Assembly: GCA_964527215.1 (NCBI GenBank) | Contig: CAZGNZ010000012.1 | Location: forward strand, 1-64,000 | Source: CAZGNZ01 sp964527215 | GTDB lineage: Bacteria > Fidelibacterota > Marinisomatia > SCGC-AAA003-L08 > JACNLC01 | Length of the DNA stretch: 64,000 nt | Direction of reading: 5' to 3' | Part shown: in pieces, positions 9,393-19,028 of the stretch | How the letters are laid out: every line of letters starts with the position of its first letter | How positions within the stretch are numbered: the stretch's first letter is position 1 | Notes under the pieces: generated by a model | Told to the model about the DNA's origin: nothing | Databases searched by the model: none | The model's input: only the letters and a program-made list of their open reading frames with translations | Made by a program: the position numbers and the translations under genes

Positions 9393-9950
9393 TTAAAATG
9401 GATTGGACATCTGGTGGAGTTTTTGATAGGCCGGAATGCTTTCAAAGTCATTTCCGAGAATCACGGTAACATCCAGAAACAGGGTGGAGTCAAGACGGGT
9501 AATGACATTTTCCGGAGAGATTTCCAGAATTTTTGCCACCGCCTGGGCCCGTTCTTCGTTTCCCCGGCGCAAAACAACCAGCGTCCCGGAGTAGTCGTAA
9601 TTATATGCATTGCCGGTTCGAATCACATCTATTCCGGAATGCCTCAGATAATCGGCAAAATCACTGGCCAGCCCGCTTTCCCCGCAGCCGTTTAAAACTT
9701 CTGCAGTGAGCCGGTGACCGGTTTCCTGTTCATAATCTGACTGAATCAAAAGGGATGGAAGATCAGGCTTGATGCCGAATGGGAGGGATTTGTCCGAACT
9801 GTAATTGTTCACGATTGACCAGATAAATCCGCTGACAATGACAACCAGCGCAACAATAGCAATATTTTGCCAGACATCCTGGAATCGAATTGGGCTGCCG
9901 GTTTTTTTTGTTGACCGCACATTGCGGCGTTTTTTGGGTTTACCGGCCAT
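9393..9950 (-). CDS. LytR C-terminal domain protein, membrane-anchored
   Basis: A 185-residue protein with a basic N-terminus (AGKPKKRRNVRSTKK), one transmembrane helix (about 30-50, NIAIVALVVIVSGFIWSIV) and a C-terminal LytR_C-type domain (about 80-175: AEVLNGCGESGLASDFADYLR, VVLRRGNEERAQAVAKIL, DVTVILGNDF). The catalytic LytR-CpsA-Psr domain is absent, so it is not a cell-wall ligase; the domain may bind peptidoglycan or envelope partners (inference). Its start overlaps the end of the upstream secreted protein by 11 bp, indicating coupling. Confidence 0.75.
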   Translation of the reverse strand: MAGKPKKRRNVRSTKKTGSPIRFQDVWQNIAIVALVVIVSGFIWSIVNNYSSDKSLPFGIKPDLPSLLIQSDYEQETGHRLTAEVLNGCGESGLASDFADYLRHSGIDVIRTGNAYNYDYSGTLVVLRRGNEERAQAVAKILEISPENVITRLDSTLFLDVTVILGNDFESIPAYQKLHQMSNPF

Positions 9951-10389
9951 AATACCACAAATTGGGCGTCAGGTAGGGATTGGAGTACCGGGCAAAACGA
10001 AACTGGAAAAATGTATTTTCAGTCGGCTTGTAATTCAGGGCGACATCATAATTAACATCGAATTCGGGTTGAGAATATAAACCGGAAGAATACAGCGGCT
10101 GGATGAAATGAAGATCAGCATTGACCCAGAGCTGATCGTTGATCTGGTACTTAAGGAAATTGGAATAAAACCCCACAGAACTGGAATACCCGTTTCCGCT
10201 GCTGGCAACAAAACTTACGGACTGACTCATATCCAGACGGTTGGGATTGAGGAGCGACTGGGTGAAACCGGTGCTTGGCGTCAATCCCCCCGAGGAGGTG
10301 TTGTCACTGAATCCCTGTGCAAATGTCAGGTTGACCAGAAGAATTATAACAATAGGACCAAACCGGTATATCAATCTGTGTGGGTTCAT
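9940..10389 (-). CDS. Small exported outer-membrane-type protein
   Basis: A 149-residue protein with signal peptide (MNPHRLIYRFGPIVIILLVNLTFAQ... cut after about residue 25) and a body rich in aromatic and short alternating segments (SVGFYSNFLKYQINDQLWVNADLHF) that suggest a beta-barrel or surface lipid-facing protein. The ATG at 10389 has GAGGAAT just upstream. No family was recognised. It is translationally coupled to the LytR_C gene, so the two probably serve a common envelope function. Confidence 0.65.
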   Translation of the reverse strand: MNPHRLIYRFGPIVIILLVNLTFAQGFSDNTSSGGLTPSTGFTQSLLNPNRLDMSQSVSFVASSGNGYSSSVGFYSNFLKYQINDQLWVNADLHFIQPLYSSGLYSQPEFDVNYDVALNYKPTENTFFQFRFARYSNPYLTPNLWYYGR

Positions 10390-10519
10390 TGTATTCCTCA
10401 ATTTTCCAATGCAATTCCAATGGTAAAATTCGATAAAATTTTTGGATTTTTCAACTGCATTTGATAATAATACATAATCGTATCAATTTGACAGTTTCAG
10501 TTGAACGAATATTCCCTGC

Positions 10520-11617
10520 TCAGGTTGATTTATCACTGAGCATTCGGGCAATGACTCCTCCTCCCAATACGATATCATCATCATAAAAAACGATGGACTG
10601 TCCCGGAGTGATGGACAGTCTGGGTTCAAAAAACGAAACCCTGAGCGGATCGGAGCTGAAATCCAGTGCTGCTTCGGAGGGCGGTGAGTTGTATCGAATC
10701 TGAGCATGTATTCTGGAAGGAATATCGGACTGATCCACCAGCCAGTTCACATTCTCCACCGTACAGTTGTATGCAAGAAGGCTTTCCTTGGGTCCCACGA
10801 AAATTCGGTTCGTCAGCGGTTCAATGCGGGTGACATATCTGGGCTCCGGGCGGGAGAGGCCAAGCCCCTTGCGCTGCCCGATGGTAAAATGAACATATCC
10901 TGAATGAGTGCCGACCGCTTGGCCGTTTTCGATAATTTCGCCCGGTCCGATCTGCGCCATGTCGGAACTTCGGTATTCATTCAGAAATCGCTTATAGTCA
11001 TTGTCCGGAATAAAGCATATTTCCATGCTTTCCGGCGTATCGGCAGTCGCCAGCTCCTTGCTGCGGGCCGCACTGCGTACCTGAGACTTGCTGAGATCTC
11101 CCAGCGGCAGGATGGTTTTTTTTAATGTCTGCCTCGGAATCCCCCAAAGCACGTAGGCCTGATCCTTCAGCGGATCCAGTCCCTTTTTCAAAACCGGTGT
11201 GCCGTTGCGGGTTTCAATACGGGCATAGTGCCCGGTTGCAATATACTCGGCGCCCAGTATCTCCGCCTGCCTGATGAAGGCTTCCCATTTTACGAATGAA
11301 TTGCAGCGGACACAGGGATTGGGGGTTCGTCCCGCCAAATATTCATTGGCAAAATCATCCACAACCTGCTCTTTGAATACCTGCGTAAAATCAATGGTGT
11401 AGTGGGGGACATCCATTCGGTCGCATACCAGCTTGGCCCCGTTGATAGACTCAGTGGAGCAGCAGTTGGTGTCAGAAACCACATTTCCGCCATAGGCATC
11501 GTAGGACCACAGCTTCATCGTGACGCCGATGGGATCAAAGCCCATTTCGATCACCTTCAGCAGTGCAACCGAACTGTCGACGCCGCCGGACATGGCCACC
11601 ATGATTTTTGGCTTCAC
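10520..11617 (-). CDS. mnmA: tRNA-specific 2-thiouridylase MnmA
   Basis: Adds sulfur to U34 of Lys, Glu and Gln tRNAs using ATP. The PP-loop SGGVDSS lies at residues 10-16, catalytic C102 in NPCVRCN, the second active-site Cys in ESMEICFIPDNDYKRF, and GHYARIE follows the nucleotide site. The GTG start at 11617 overlaps the TGA of the cysteine desulfurase (GTGA) with GAGGT six bases upstream. This gives 365 residues, normal for the family; the longer open frame runs into the upstream gene. Pairing with the desulfurase supplies persulfide sulfur directly. Confidence 0.95.
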   Translation of the reverse strand: MKPKIMVAMSGGVDSSVALLKVIEMGFDPIGVTMKLWSYDAYGGNVVSDTNCCSTESINGAKLVCDRMDVPHYTIDFTQVFKEQVVDDFANEYLAGRTPNPCVRCNSFVKWEAFIRQAEILGAEYIATGHYARIETRNGTPVLKKGLDPLKDQAYVLWGIPRQTLKKTILPLGDLSKSQVRSAARSKELATADTPESMEICFIPDNDYKRFLNEYRSSDMAQIGPGEIIENGQAVGTHSGYVHFTIGQRKGLGLSRPEPRYVTRIEPLTNRIFVGPKESLLAYNCTVENVNWLVDQSDIPSRIHAQIRYNSPPSEAALDFSSDPLRVSFFEPRLSITPGQSIVFYDDDIVLGGGVIARMLSDKST

Positions 11618-12753
11618 AGCTGACCTCTGAATCTGCGGTGGATTTCTTTTATGCCGTCCGCAAGGCGAAAAATATCTGAATCCGTGTTTTCCCGGCCAAA
11701 AGAAATCCGAATCGAGGACTGAACCGTTTTTTCCGGGAGTCCCAGTTCTGACAGAAGTTCGGAATGGAATCGACTGCCTGATGTGCATGCGGATCCGCCG
11801 GAGACGGCAATGCCTTTTAAATCCAGACCGATAATCATTTCCTGAGCGGGAATACCGGGGAAATGGATATTCAGGAGCCCCGGCAGTTCGTTGGCGGTAT
11901 TCTGATGATGTGGGATTTCAAGTTCTTTCATTTTGTTCAGAAACAGGGACGTCAAACGGACCAGATGTTCCCTGTTTTTTTCCATTTCCGAAGATATCAT
12001 GCGCACTGCGGCGGCGAATCCCGCGATGCCGGCGACATTTTCTGTGCCGGCGCGGAGCCGATGCTCCTGCGACCCGCCGTGGATGATGGGTTTCAACCCG
12101 GTTCCGGCACGGACCACAAGCGCACCTATCCCTTTGGGACCATATACTTTGTGGGATGATATGCTCATCAAATCAATGCCTGAGGAATCGAAATGGACTG
12201 GGATTTTGCCGAGTGTCTGTACTGCATCCGCAAAAATCAGCATATCCGGATGTTTGATTTCCACAGCAAGGGAGGGGATATCCAGGACCGTTCCAAATTC
12301 ATTGTGGCCCCAGGTAAAACAGATCAGTCTGGTTTCGGGACGAATGGCATTTCGGAGGTCTGATAGTGACGGTTTGCCGTTCGAGTCCGGTTTCAGCCAT
12401 GAAACGGAAACTCCGGATTTTTCAAGAAATTTCAACGGCTGGCTGAGGGATGCATGATTCACTGTGGTTGTAATGCAGTGCTGCCCCGGTTGAAGAATGC
12501 CCTTCACAGCCAGGTTATTGGATTCGGTTCCGCCGGATGTGAAAAGAACTTCACCGGGCCGGCAATGGACTGCAGCCGCAATATCCCGCCGGGCAGTTTC
12601 AACCGCGGATCTCGCTTTTTGACCCATTCGATAGGGAGAATTGGGATTCCCGTATGTATCCTTCTGGATCCGGTTCATCACACTGAGTACTTTCGGATGA
12701 AGAGGGGTGGTCGCGGCATGGTCGCAAAAAATCGTTTTCCTGAGTGAATCCAT
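11614..12753 (-). CDS. Cysteine desulfurase (NifS/IscS family)
   Basis: PLP-dependent enzyme converting cysteine to alanine and a protein persulfide. N-terminal DHAATTPLHPKVL, PLP-binding lysine K202 in SISSHKVYGPKG, and catalytic C323 in the SGGSACTSGS loop. At 379 residues it is the normal size. Immediately followed by mnmA with a 4-bp overlap, so its main role here is probably sulfur supply for tRNA 2-thiolation, although iron-sulfur cluster assembly cannot be excluded. Transcribed divergently from the efflux operon; the intergenic region 12754-12963 holds both promoters. Confidence 0.92.
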   Translation of the reverse strand: MDSLRKTIFCDHAATTPLHPKVLSVMNRIQKDTYGNPNSPYRMGQKARSAVETARRDIAAAVHCRPGEVLFTSGGTESNNLAVKGILQPGQHCITTTVNHASLSQPLKFLEKSGVSVSWLKPDSNGKPSLSDLRNAIRPETRLICFTWGHNEFGTVLDIPSLAVEIKHPDMLIFADAVQTLGKIPVHFDSSGIDLMSISSHKVYGPKGIGALVVRAGTGLKPIIHGGSQEHRLRAGTENVAGIAGFAAAVRMISSEMEKNREHLVRLTSLFLNKMKELEIPHHQNTANELPGLLNIHFPGIPAQEMIIGLDLKGIAVSGGSACTSGSRFHSELLSELGLPEKTVQSSIRISFGRENTDSDIFRLADGIKEIHRRFRGQL

Positions 12754-12895
12754 GCAATAATCTACGATTGAGACAGTGATTCAGGGAATTGAAAGGCATT
12801 CGGTCCGGATAGACGGAGTATTTCAGGTTTCCCGAGACGGTCATCAGGTCCCTGTACAAACTTATTTGAAAAAATGAATGTCGTGTCAAGAAACA

Positions 12896-12946
12896 CTTGG
12901 CGACAGGTTACAGACAGCTCTAATTTACACATACAGACATGTATGT
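12896..12946 (+). promoter_or_regulatory. Promoter and TetR operator of the efflux operon
   Basis: The inverted repeat ACATACA-GACA-TGTATGT (12929-12946) lies 18 bp before the TTG start of the TetR gene and resembles the AcrR-type operator half-site TACATACA. A plausible promoter is TTGGCG (12897-12902) with CTAATT about 17 bp downstream, directly beside the operator. This arrangement fits autorepression and repression of the whole operon. Confidence 0.55.
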
Positions 12947-12963
12947 ATAATTACGGAGGAGCC

Positions 12964-13581
12964 TTGAAAAGGACCAAAGAACAGGCAGAGCAAACCAAAA
13001 ATCAGATACTAGATTCTGCAGTTAAGGTTTTTTCGAACAAAGGATTTAACGCCGCAAGACTTACCGATATCGCTGAATCTGCCGGAGTGACCAGGGGTGC
13101 CGTGTACTGGCATTTCAGGGACAAATCCGAAATCTTTGAGGCGGTATCAGAGAAATTTTTTGGTGAATATCTGCAGCTCATTGAAGGAGTGGATGAAAAA
13201 AACCTCACTCCGATTCAAAAAGTGGAAGAAATCCTGTGGCAGGTGCTGGCGCGATCACAGGAAAATCAGAATATGTTCAAAATCATGAGGGCACAGGTGC
13301 TGTTTTTCGAACGAATCGGAACCAGTATCGAAGATGCTTTTCCAAATATTGATGCGATTTTGAAAAAATTGACACATCAGATACAGAAAATTATTGCGAA
13401 CGGGCAGACAGCCGGCGAATTGAGAACCGATATATCACCGGCAGGCATGGCCGCGTATATACAAGCCCTCATCAAGGGTTTGTCAGATATTGCATTGGGA
13501 AAATACTTTGCTATCGATTTGATAGAAAACGCCAGACCGATGATAGGAATTCTAATCGATGGTCTCAGGAAAAAGAATTAA
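12964..13581 (+). CDS. TetR/AcrR family repressor of the efflux operon
   Basis: A 205-residue regulator starting at TTG with GGAGGA 4 bases upstream (12955-12960). The N-terminal HTH is typical: TKNQILDSAVKVFSNKGFNA, LTDIAESAGVTRGAVYWHFRDKSEIFEAV. The C-terminal ligand domain resembles AcrR/TtgR. It is followed 25 bp later by the efflux adaptor gene. Inference: it represses its own operon by binding the palindrome at 12929-12946 and is released by a pump substrate. An ATG at 12874 in frame gives a longer frame but would place the operator inside the gene. Confidence 0.9.
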   Translation: MKRTKEQAEQTKNQILDSAVKVFSNKGFNAARLTDIAESAGVTRGAVYWHFRDKSEIFEAVSEKFFGEYLQLIEGVDEKNLTPIQKVEEILWQVLARSQENQNMFKIMRAQVLFFERIGTSIEDAFPNIDAILKKLTHQIQKIIANGQTAGELRTDISPAGMAAYIQALIKGLSDIALGKYFAIDLIENARPMIGILIDGLRKKN

Positions 13582-13606
13582 CATTTAAACGAATACAGGA
13601 AGGATT

Positions 13607-14626
13607 ATGAAAAAGGAATTATTGACTGGAATATTGCTGATTTTAGTGATTGGCTGTACACGAGACAACACAGACAGCAGAAGCATGGAAGAAATTTACC
13701 GGCAGGAAGGTGTGCCTGTACGGACACAGCTGATTGAACCACAGACATTTTCTCAAAGTCTTTTCTTCAATGGCCGGTTGTCTGGTATCCGCGAATCATC
13801 CGCGTATGCATCGATTGGGGACCGGGTGGAAAAAATCATGGTAAAAGTCGGAGATCTGGTCACAAAAGATCAGGTTCTTTTGACTTTTCCGGAGGATAAT
13901 CCATCTGCAAGTTTTCTGCAGGCACGTGCCGCCTACGAGAATGCATCAGCCTCTTTTACCCGTATCAGCCGGCTGTATGAGACCGGCGGAATTTCCCGCC
14001 AGCAGTTGGATGATGCCCAGGCGGGGGTTGAAGTCGCAAAGGCAAACTGGGATGCGGTGCGACAGCTGATCAGGGTCCAGGCGCCCATTGCCGGGACCAT
14101 TACCCGGGTCAATATACAGGAAACCGATAATGTTGAGCGGGAGCAGGAATTGTTTGCCATCTCCGATTTAAGCCGGATGAAAGTCAGGATTCAGGTAACG
14201 GATAAGGAAATCTCCCGAATTCAGACCGGTCGCAAAGCCTTTGCCCGATGGAACGGGCAGGTTCTGGAAGGCCGGGTAACCCAGGTGGACTTAAGTCAGA
14301 ATCCCAGACAGCAGTCATTTGGCGTGGTGGCGGTGTTTGATAATCCAAACGAAGCGATCCCTGCCGGTGCAACCGCCGAGATTGAAATCGAAGTGTACAG
14401 CAGCTCAGGTTCCATCGTGATCGGGATTCAGCATATGCAGAGGTCGCTTGAAGGCGATCACGTTTATGTTCTGCAGGATGGAAAAGCTGTCCTGCAGCCA
14501 GTGACACTCGGGAACCGTCAGAACAATCTCATAGAAATTGCTGACGGACTTCAGATTGGACAGGAACTGATTACAGAAGGGCTGAATCTGATCACGCCCA
14601 ACGTTAAAGTAAAAGTGGTTGATTAG
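13607..14626 (+). CDS. RND efflux periplasmic adaptor (MFP), lipoprotein
   Basis: A 339-residue AcrA/MexA-type adaptor linking the inner-membrane pump to the outer-membrane channel. The signal sequence ends in a lipobox (LVIGC, Cys at residue 17), so it is probably lipid-anchored. Then come a biotinyl-lipoyl-like part (GDRVEKIMVKVGDLVTKDQVLLTFPE), a short coiled-coil hairpin (about residues 100-145, FLQARAAYENASASF...LDDAQAGVEVAKANW), a second lipoyl half (VQAPIAGTITRVNI) and beta-barrel domains. Good RBS (AGGAAGG). Second gene of the TetR operon. Confidence 0.92.
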   Translation: MKKELLTGILLILVIGCTRDNTDSRSMEEIYRQEGVPVRTQLIEPQTFSQSLFFNGRLSGIRESSAYASIGDRVEKIMVKVGDLVTKDQVLLTFPEDNPSASFLQARAAYENASASFTRISRLYETGGISRQQLDDAQAGVEVAKANWDAVRQLIRVQAPIAGTITRVNIQETDNVEREQELFAISDLSRMKVRIQVTDKEISRIQTGRKAFARWNGQVLEGRVTQVDLSQNPRQQSFGVVAVFDNPNEAIPAGATAEIEIEVYSSSGSIVIGIQHMQRSLEGDHVYVLQDGKAVLQPVTLGNRQNNLIEIADGLQIGQELITEGLNLITPNVKVKVVD

Positions 14627-14634
14627 GAGCATTT

Positions 14635-17600
14635 ATGTCATTGGCCGGATTATCAATCAAGCGTCCCATCATGATCAGTATGCTGCTGGTCGTATTCCTC
14701 CTTTTTGGCGGTCTCTCTTACTTTGCCTTAACCCTGAATCTCGTACCCCAGATGGATCTTGGCTTTGTGACTATCCAGACAATTTACAAGGGTGCCAGTC
14801 CGGAAGAAATTGAATCCCAGGTCACCAAACGTCTGGAAGATGCCGTTGCAACAGTCAGCATGATCGATAAAATTGAATCCTATTCAATGGAAAGCGTTTC
14901 ATTTGTGATCATCCAGTTTGAACTGGGTAAAGATCCCGATATTGCCAACCAGGAAGTCAAGGACAAGGTAAACGCCATACTGAACGATCTGCCTGATGAG
15001 GCAGATATACCCATTGTTGAGAAATTTGAATTCGGTTCCCACGCAATCATTGATGTCATTCTCTCCGGCCCCGTTGGTCCCAGGGAATTGTATGACATTG
15101 CGGATAAAACAGTCAGCGACCGACTGGCACAGGTAAAGGGAGTTGCCAGGGTTACGGCTGCAGGCGGTGAGGAACGTGAAATTCAGGTTGCACTGGATAA
15201 CCGGACGGTTTTCCAGCATGCACTGAATCTGGTTCAGCTGAACCAGGTGCTGGCAGCCTGGAACATGGATATGCCAGGCGGAAATTTTGCTCGGGAAGGT
15301 CGGGAATATGCCGTCCGAGTTGAAGGCGAGTTCAATACGGTTGAACAGCTGGAAAAACTGGAAATTCCCACCGCCTACGGCAGTAAAACCCTGGGCTCGA
15401 TTGCCGATGTCAGGGATACATCCGCTGAAGTCCGTAAACGGTCAATCTTTTTTGAACGGGAGAAGGGAATCCGGCAGGAAGATATTGTGCTGCTGAGCAT
15501 TTTTAAAAGTTCTGACGGGAATACGGTGGAAATGGCCAAAGGAATTCATGAATTGCTGCCTGAGCTTGAAGCTTCCCTGCCTTCCGGCTGCCGGCTGAGT
15601 CTGGCCCGTGACAGTTCTATCTTCATTGAATCATCGGTGAGGGATACGCTCAGCAATATTTTTCTCGGCATACTTCTGACGGGTTTGGTGCTGCTGTTTT
15701 TCCTACACGATTTGAGATCGACCATCATTGTTTCCATGGCAATGCCGATGTCCATCATTTCAACATTCCTGCTGCTGGACGTTTCAGGATTTTCACTGAA
15801 TCTGATGAGTCTCATGGGCCTCTCGACGTCGGTGGGTATTCTTGTGGTCAACTCAGTGGTTGTACTTGAAAATATTTTCAGACACAAAGGACTGGGAGAA
15901 GGCCGAAAATCTGCTGCGGAAAAGGGGACGTCTGAAATAGCCCTGGCCGTGATTGCCAGCACGATGACCAACATTGTGGTGTTTCTGCCGATTGCATTCA
16001 TGTCCAGCATGATAGGTCAGTTTTTCAGGGAATTTGCATTGACTGTCACCTATGCCACCATGTTTTCGCTCCTGATTTCCTTTACTCTCACACCCATGAT
16101 GGCCTCACTGATACTGCCGGAAACGGATCGCAAGAAACACCGAATTGGTGATATCCTGGAAAAAATGTTCCGGCATTGGGAGCAGACGTACAAAAACCTT
16201 CTCAGGCATCTTATCGGCAGCCGAGTGCGAAGCAGTTTGGTTGTCGTGGCCGCCGTAGGCTTGTTCATTCTCAGTATTTTTCAGGTATTTCCAAGGGTGG
16301 GTTTCGAGTTCATGCCGCAGCTGGATGAGGGAGATCTGAACATCGAAATCGAACTGCCGCAGGGAACAGATCTCAATGAAACTGCACGCCTGGTTGAACG
16401 GGTCGAGCAGCGGGCAGTCAAATATCCGGAAGTAAAGCACATCATTACGACTCTGGGTCAGTTCAGCGAACTGGATATCGGGCCCAATCTCGCGAAGATT
16501 GCCGTAAAACTGGTTGACTCGGATCTAAGGCAGAGATCAACCATGGAGGTGTCAAATGCCCTGATAGAAGATTTGTCGGACATCCCTAATGCCGTTCTTC
16601 GGGTGGCATCGATCAATTCGATCGGCAGCGGTGAAGCCCCCGTAAACCTCGCCGTCAAGGGACCTGAAATGGATCTGCTGGAGTATTACAAGGATCAAAT
16701 CCTGGAGCGAATTCGAAATGTGGACGGACTTATCAATCTGAATACCAGTTCTCGAACGGGTCAGCCGGAAATCCTGATTCATCCTGACCGTAAAAAACTG
16801 GCGGACGCAGGTTTTACCGTGATGGATCTTGGAATGACGGTCCGGACCGCTCTCGAGGGAATGGTTTTCACCTATTTCAAGGATGACGGAGAAGAATACA
16901 ATATTCGTGTTCTTCTGGAGGATACTTCTGTGGATTCACCGGAGGAAATCGACAATCTGACAATCGTTGGCCCGCGCGGCATTTTCAGACTTGCCCAGCT
17001 GGCGGACCTTGAATTATCCACCGGAAGCAGCAAGATCATCCATGATGACAAGGAAAAATCCATACGAATCACCGGCCATACCAGTCCGGGCGTCCCCCTG
17101 GGAGATATCGTGAATGATATCAATTCCCTTGTTGCAGATCTGGATATGGAAGAAGGCTATCATATCACCTGGGGCGGAGATGCAGAAATGATGGCAGAGA
17201 CGGCCACGGATATGCTGCGGACTTTTGTGATCGCTGTGATTTTGACGTACATGCTGCTCGCAGCAATACTGGAAAGTCTGACGCAGCCGCTGATGATTCT
17301 TCTCACCGTTCCGCTGGCGCTGATCGGTGCGTTCGGAGGATTATGGGTCACCGGGAAAACGATGAACACCATCTCAATGATGTCGATAATTATGCTTTTG
17401 GGAATTGTGGTGAATAATGCCATCCTGCTCCTGGATTATACCAACCAGCTGCGCAGGCAGGGGATGGGTGTGACTGATGCACTGCTGGAAGCCTGTCCCA
17501 CAAAGCTCAAGCCAATCCTGATGTCGTCCATTGCCATTATTCTGGGAATGATGCCGATGGCTCTGGGGATGGGATCCGCAGGGCGTGAATTCCGGCAGCC

Positions 17601-17718
17601 GATGGCGATTGTCAGTATCGGCGGACTGGTGATTTCCACCGTTCTGGCATTGATCGTAATCCCGGCGATATACCATTTGACCAGTATCCGCAAGAAACCC
17701 AAACCGGAGACGAAATAA
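14635..17718 (+). CDS. RND family efflux permease lacking canonical proton-relay residues
   Basis: A 1027-residue inner-membrane pump with the RND layout: TM1, large periplasmic loop, TM2-6, amphipathic linker, TM7, second loop, TM8-12. The family DDxxxVVVEN segment of TM4 reads GILVVNSVVVLENI here, so the two aspartates equivalent to AcrB D407/D408 are V405 and N406. In TM10 the AcrB K940 position is N927 (GIVVNNAILLLDY). These are the usual proton-relay residues, so coupling must use other residues or another ion (inference). ATG 8 bp after the adaptor stop; overlaps the TolC gene by one base. Confidence 0.92.
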   Translation: MSLAGLSIKRPIMISMLLVVFLLFGGLSYFALTLNLVPQMDLGFVTIQTIYKGASPEEIESQVTKRLEDAVATVSMIDKIESYSMESVSFVIIQFELGKDPDIANQEVKDKVNAILNDLPDEADIPIVEKFEFGSHAIIDVILSGPVGPRELYDIADKTVSDRLAQVKGVARVTAAGGEEREIQVALDNRTVFQHALNLVQLNQVLAAWNMDMPGGNFAREGREYAVRVEGEFNTVEQLEKLEIPTAYGSKTLGSIADVRDTSAEVRKRSIFFEREKGIRQEDIVLLSIFKSSDGNTVEMAKGIHELLPELEASLPSGCRLSLARDSSIFIESSVRDTLSNIFLGILLTGLVLLFFLHDLRSTIIVSMAMPMSIISTFLLLDVSGFSLNLMSLMGLSTSVGILVVNSVVVLENIFRHKGLGEGRKSAAEKGTSEIALAVIASTMTNIVVFLPIAFMSSMIGQFFREFALTVTYATMFSLLISFTLTPMMASLILPETDRKKHRIGDILEKMFRHWEQTYKNLLRHLIGSRVRSSLVVVAAVGLFILSIFQVFPRVGFEFMPQLDEGDLNIEIELPQGTDLNETARLVERVEQRAVKYPEVKHIITTLGQFSELDIGPNLAKIAVKLVDSDLRQRSTMEVSNALIEDLSDIPNAVLRVASINSIGSGEAPVNLAVKGPEMDLLEYYKDQILERIRNVDGLINLNTSSRTGQPEILIHPDRKKLADAGFTVMDLGMTVRTALEGMVFTYFKDDGEEYNIRVLLEDTSVDSPEEIDNLTIVGPRGIFRLAQLADLELSTGSSKIIHDDKEKSIRITGHTSPGVPLGDIVNDINSLVADLDMEEGYHITWGGDAEMMAETATDMLRTFVIAVILTYMLLAAILESLTQPLMILLTVPLALIGAFGGLWVTGKTMNTISMMSIIMLLGIVVNNAILLLDYTNQLRRQGMGVTDALLEACPTKLKPILMSSIAIILGMMPMALGMGSAGREFRQPMAIVSIGGLVISTVLALIVIPAIYHLTSIRKKPKPETK

Positions 17719-19028
17719 TGCGAAAATTCCTAATTATCTTAATGATTCTGACGGGTCTTTCGAATGCTGCAGAATTCACGGAAACAGGATTTCTGAAGTA
17801 TGTACTGGAAAACAATCTGGATCTGGAAATTGCGCGGCAGGATCTAAAGCTGTCGAAAAACCAGCAGAACGAAGCCCGGTCAACAGCGCTTCCGAAAGTC
17901 ATTTTCGAAGGCAGCTATACCCGCAATCTGAATATACCCAATATGTATTTCGATCCGGAATTCGGAGCAATGCTGGGAGATACCAGCGGGAATCCCGTAA
18001 AAGTGCCAATGGGAAAGAAGAACGACTACGGCGTGAACGCGGTGATCAGCCAGCCGCTTTTTGATGCAAATGCATTTTACGCCCGTAGGGCAGCCAGAGA
18101 GTACACCGATCTCTCGAGAAACCTGTTTATTGCAGTTGAGCAGACGGTGGTCGCCTATGCCAGGAAAGCGTTTTATCAAACACTGCTGGCACAGAAAGTA
18201 TGGGAAGTGTCTCAGCAGACAGCTCAGAATGCCCATCAGAATTTTATTCAGATGCAGGATAAGTACGCCCAGGGGCTGGTTTCCGAGTTTGAGCTGCTCC
18301 AGGCGGAACTGCGATGGAAAAATCAAATTCCCCAGGTCTCCAAGGATCAGCGGAATTATGAACTGGCGTTGAATTATCTGATGAAAATGGGAAATATCCA
18401 GGATGAAGAGTTCAGCATCACCGGCGGCTTTGAACAGTATCCGCCAATTCCCGAAAAACCGGGTCTGGATACCGTTCTGAAAAACCGCCCTGATTTTCAG
18501 GCTCAGATCAAGGAGGAGCAGCTGCGCGGAACCAATCTGAAATCTAAAACTGCAGCATTCCTGCCCTCACTTTCGATGAATGCCGTCTGGAGCTTTTCAG
18601 GCAGTTCTGACGAGTTCGTGATCGATAACGACAACAATCTGAAAATGGTTGGACTGAATCTGTCCTGGCCCATCTGGCTTGGCGGATATAATCAGGCACA
18701 GGTCAGCAAAGCCCGGATTGAACTGAGGAAATCCGGCATGCGGGCCCTTCAGACCCGGCAGGATATTCAGATAGATATTGATAACATCTATTTACGACTG
18801 GCAGAATCCAGGAATCGGATTGAAGCTGCGGAACAGACGCTGGACACCGCTCAAAAGGCGTTTCAAATTGCTGAATCAAGCGCAGAAACCGGATTGGCAA
18901 CTCAATTGGAGCTTCGGGAAGCACGGACCAGCTTTGATCAGGCCCAGTTGAATTTCTACGGTGCGGTATACGATTATCTGGATGCATGGTTTGACTGGGA
19001 ACTGGCAACCGGTAACGGAATGCCGTAG
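17718..19028 (+). CDS. TolC family outer-membrane efflux channel
   Basis: A 436-residue outer-membrane factor with signal peptide (MRKFLIILMILTGLSNAAEF). Two homologous halves are rich in long helices: QDLKLSKNQQNEARSTALPKV in the first, and ETGLATQLELREARTSFDQAQLNFYGAVYDY near the end, the typical TolC C-terminal repeat. It probably forms the trimeric exit duct for the upstream adaptor and pump. The start overlaps the permease stop (TAATG), so it is translationally coupled. Last gene of the operon. Confidence 0.92.
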   Translation: MRKFLIILMILTGLSNAAEFTETGFLKYVLENNLDLEIARQDLKLSKNQQNEARSTALPKVIFEGSYTRNLNIPNMYFDPEFGAMLGDTSGNPVKVPMGKKNDYGVNAVISQPLFDANAFYARRAAREYTDLSRNLFIAVEQTVVAYARKAFYQTLLAQKVWEVSQQTAQNAHQNFIQMQDKYAQGLVSEFELLQAELRWKNQIPQVSKDQRNYELALNYLMKMGNIQDEEFSITGGFEQYPPIPEKPGLDTVLKNRPDFQAQIKEEQLRGTNLKSKTAAFLPSLSMNAVWSFSGSSDEFVIDNDNNLKMVGLNLSWPIWLGGYNQAQVSKARIELRKSGMRALQTRQDIQIDIDNIYLRLAESRNRIEAAEQTLDTAQKAFQIAESSAETGLATQLELREARTSFDQAQLNFYGAVYDYLDAWFDWELATGNGMP

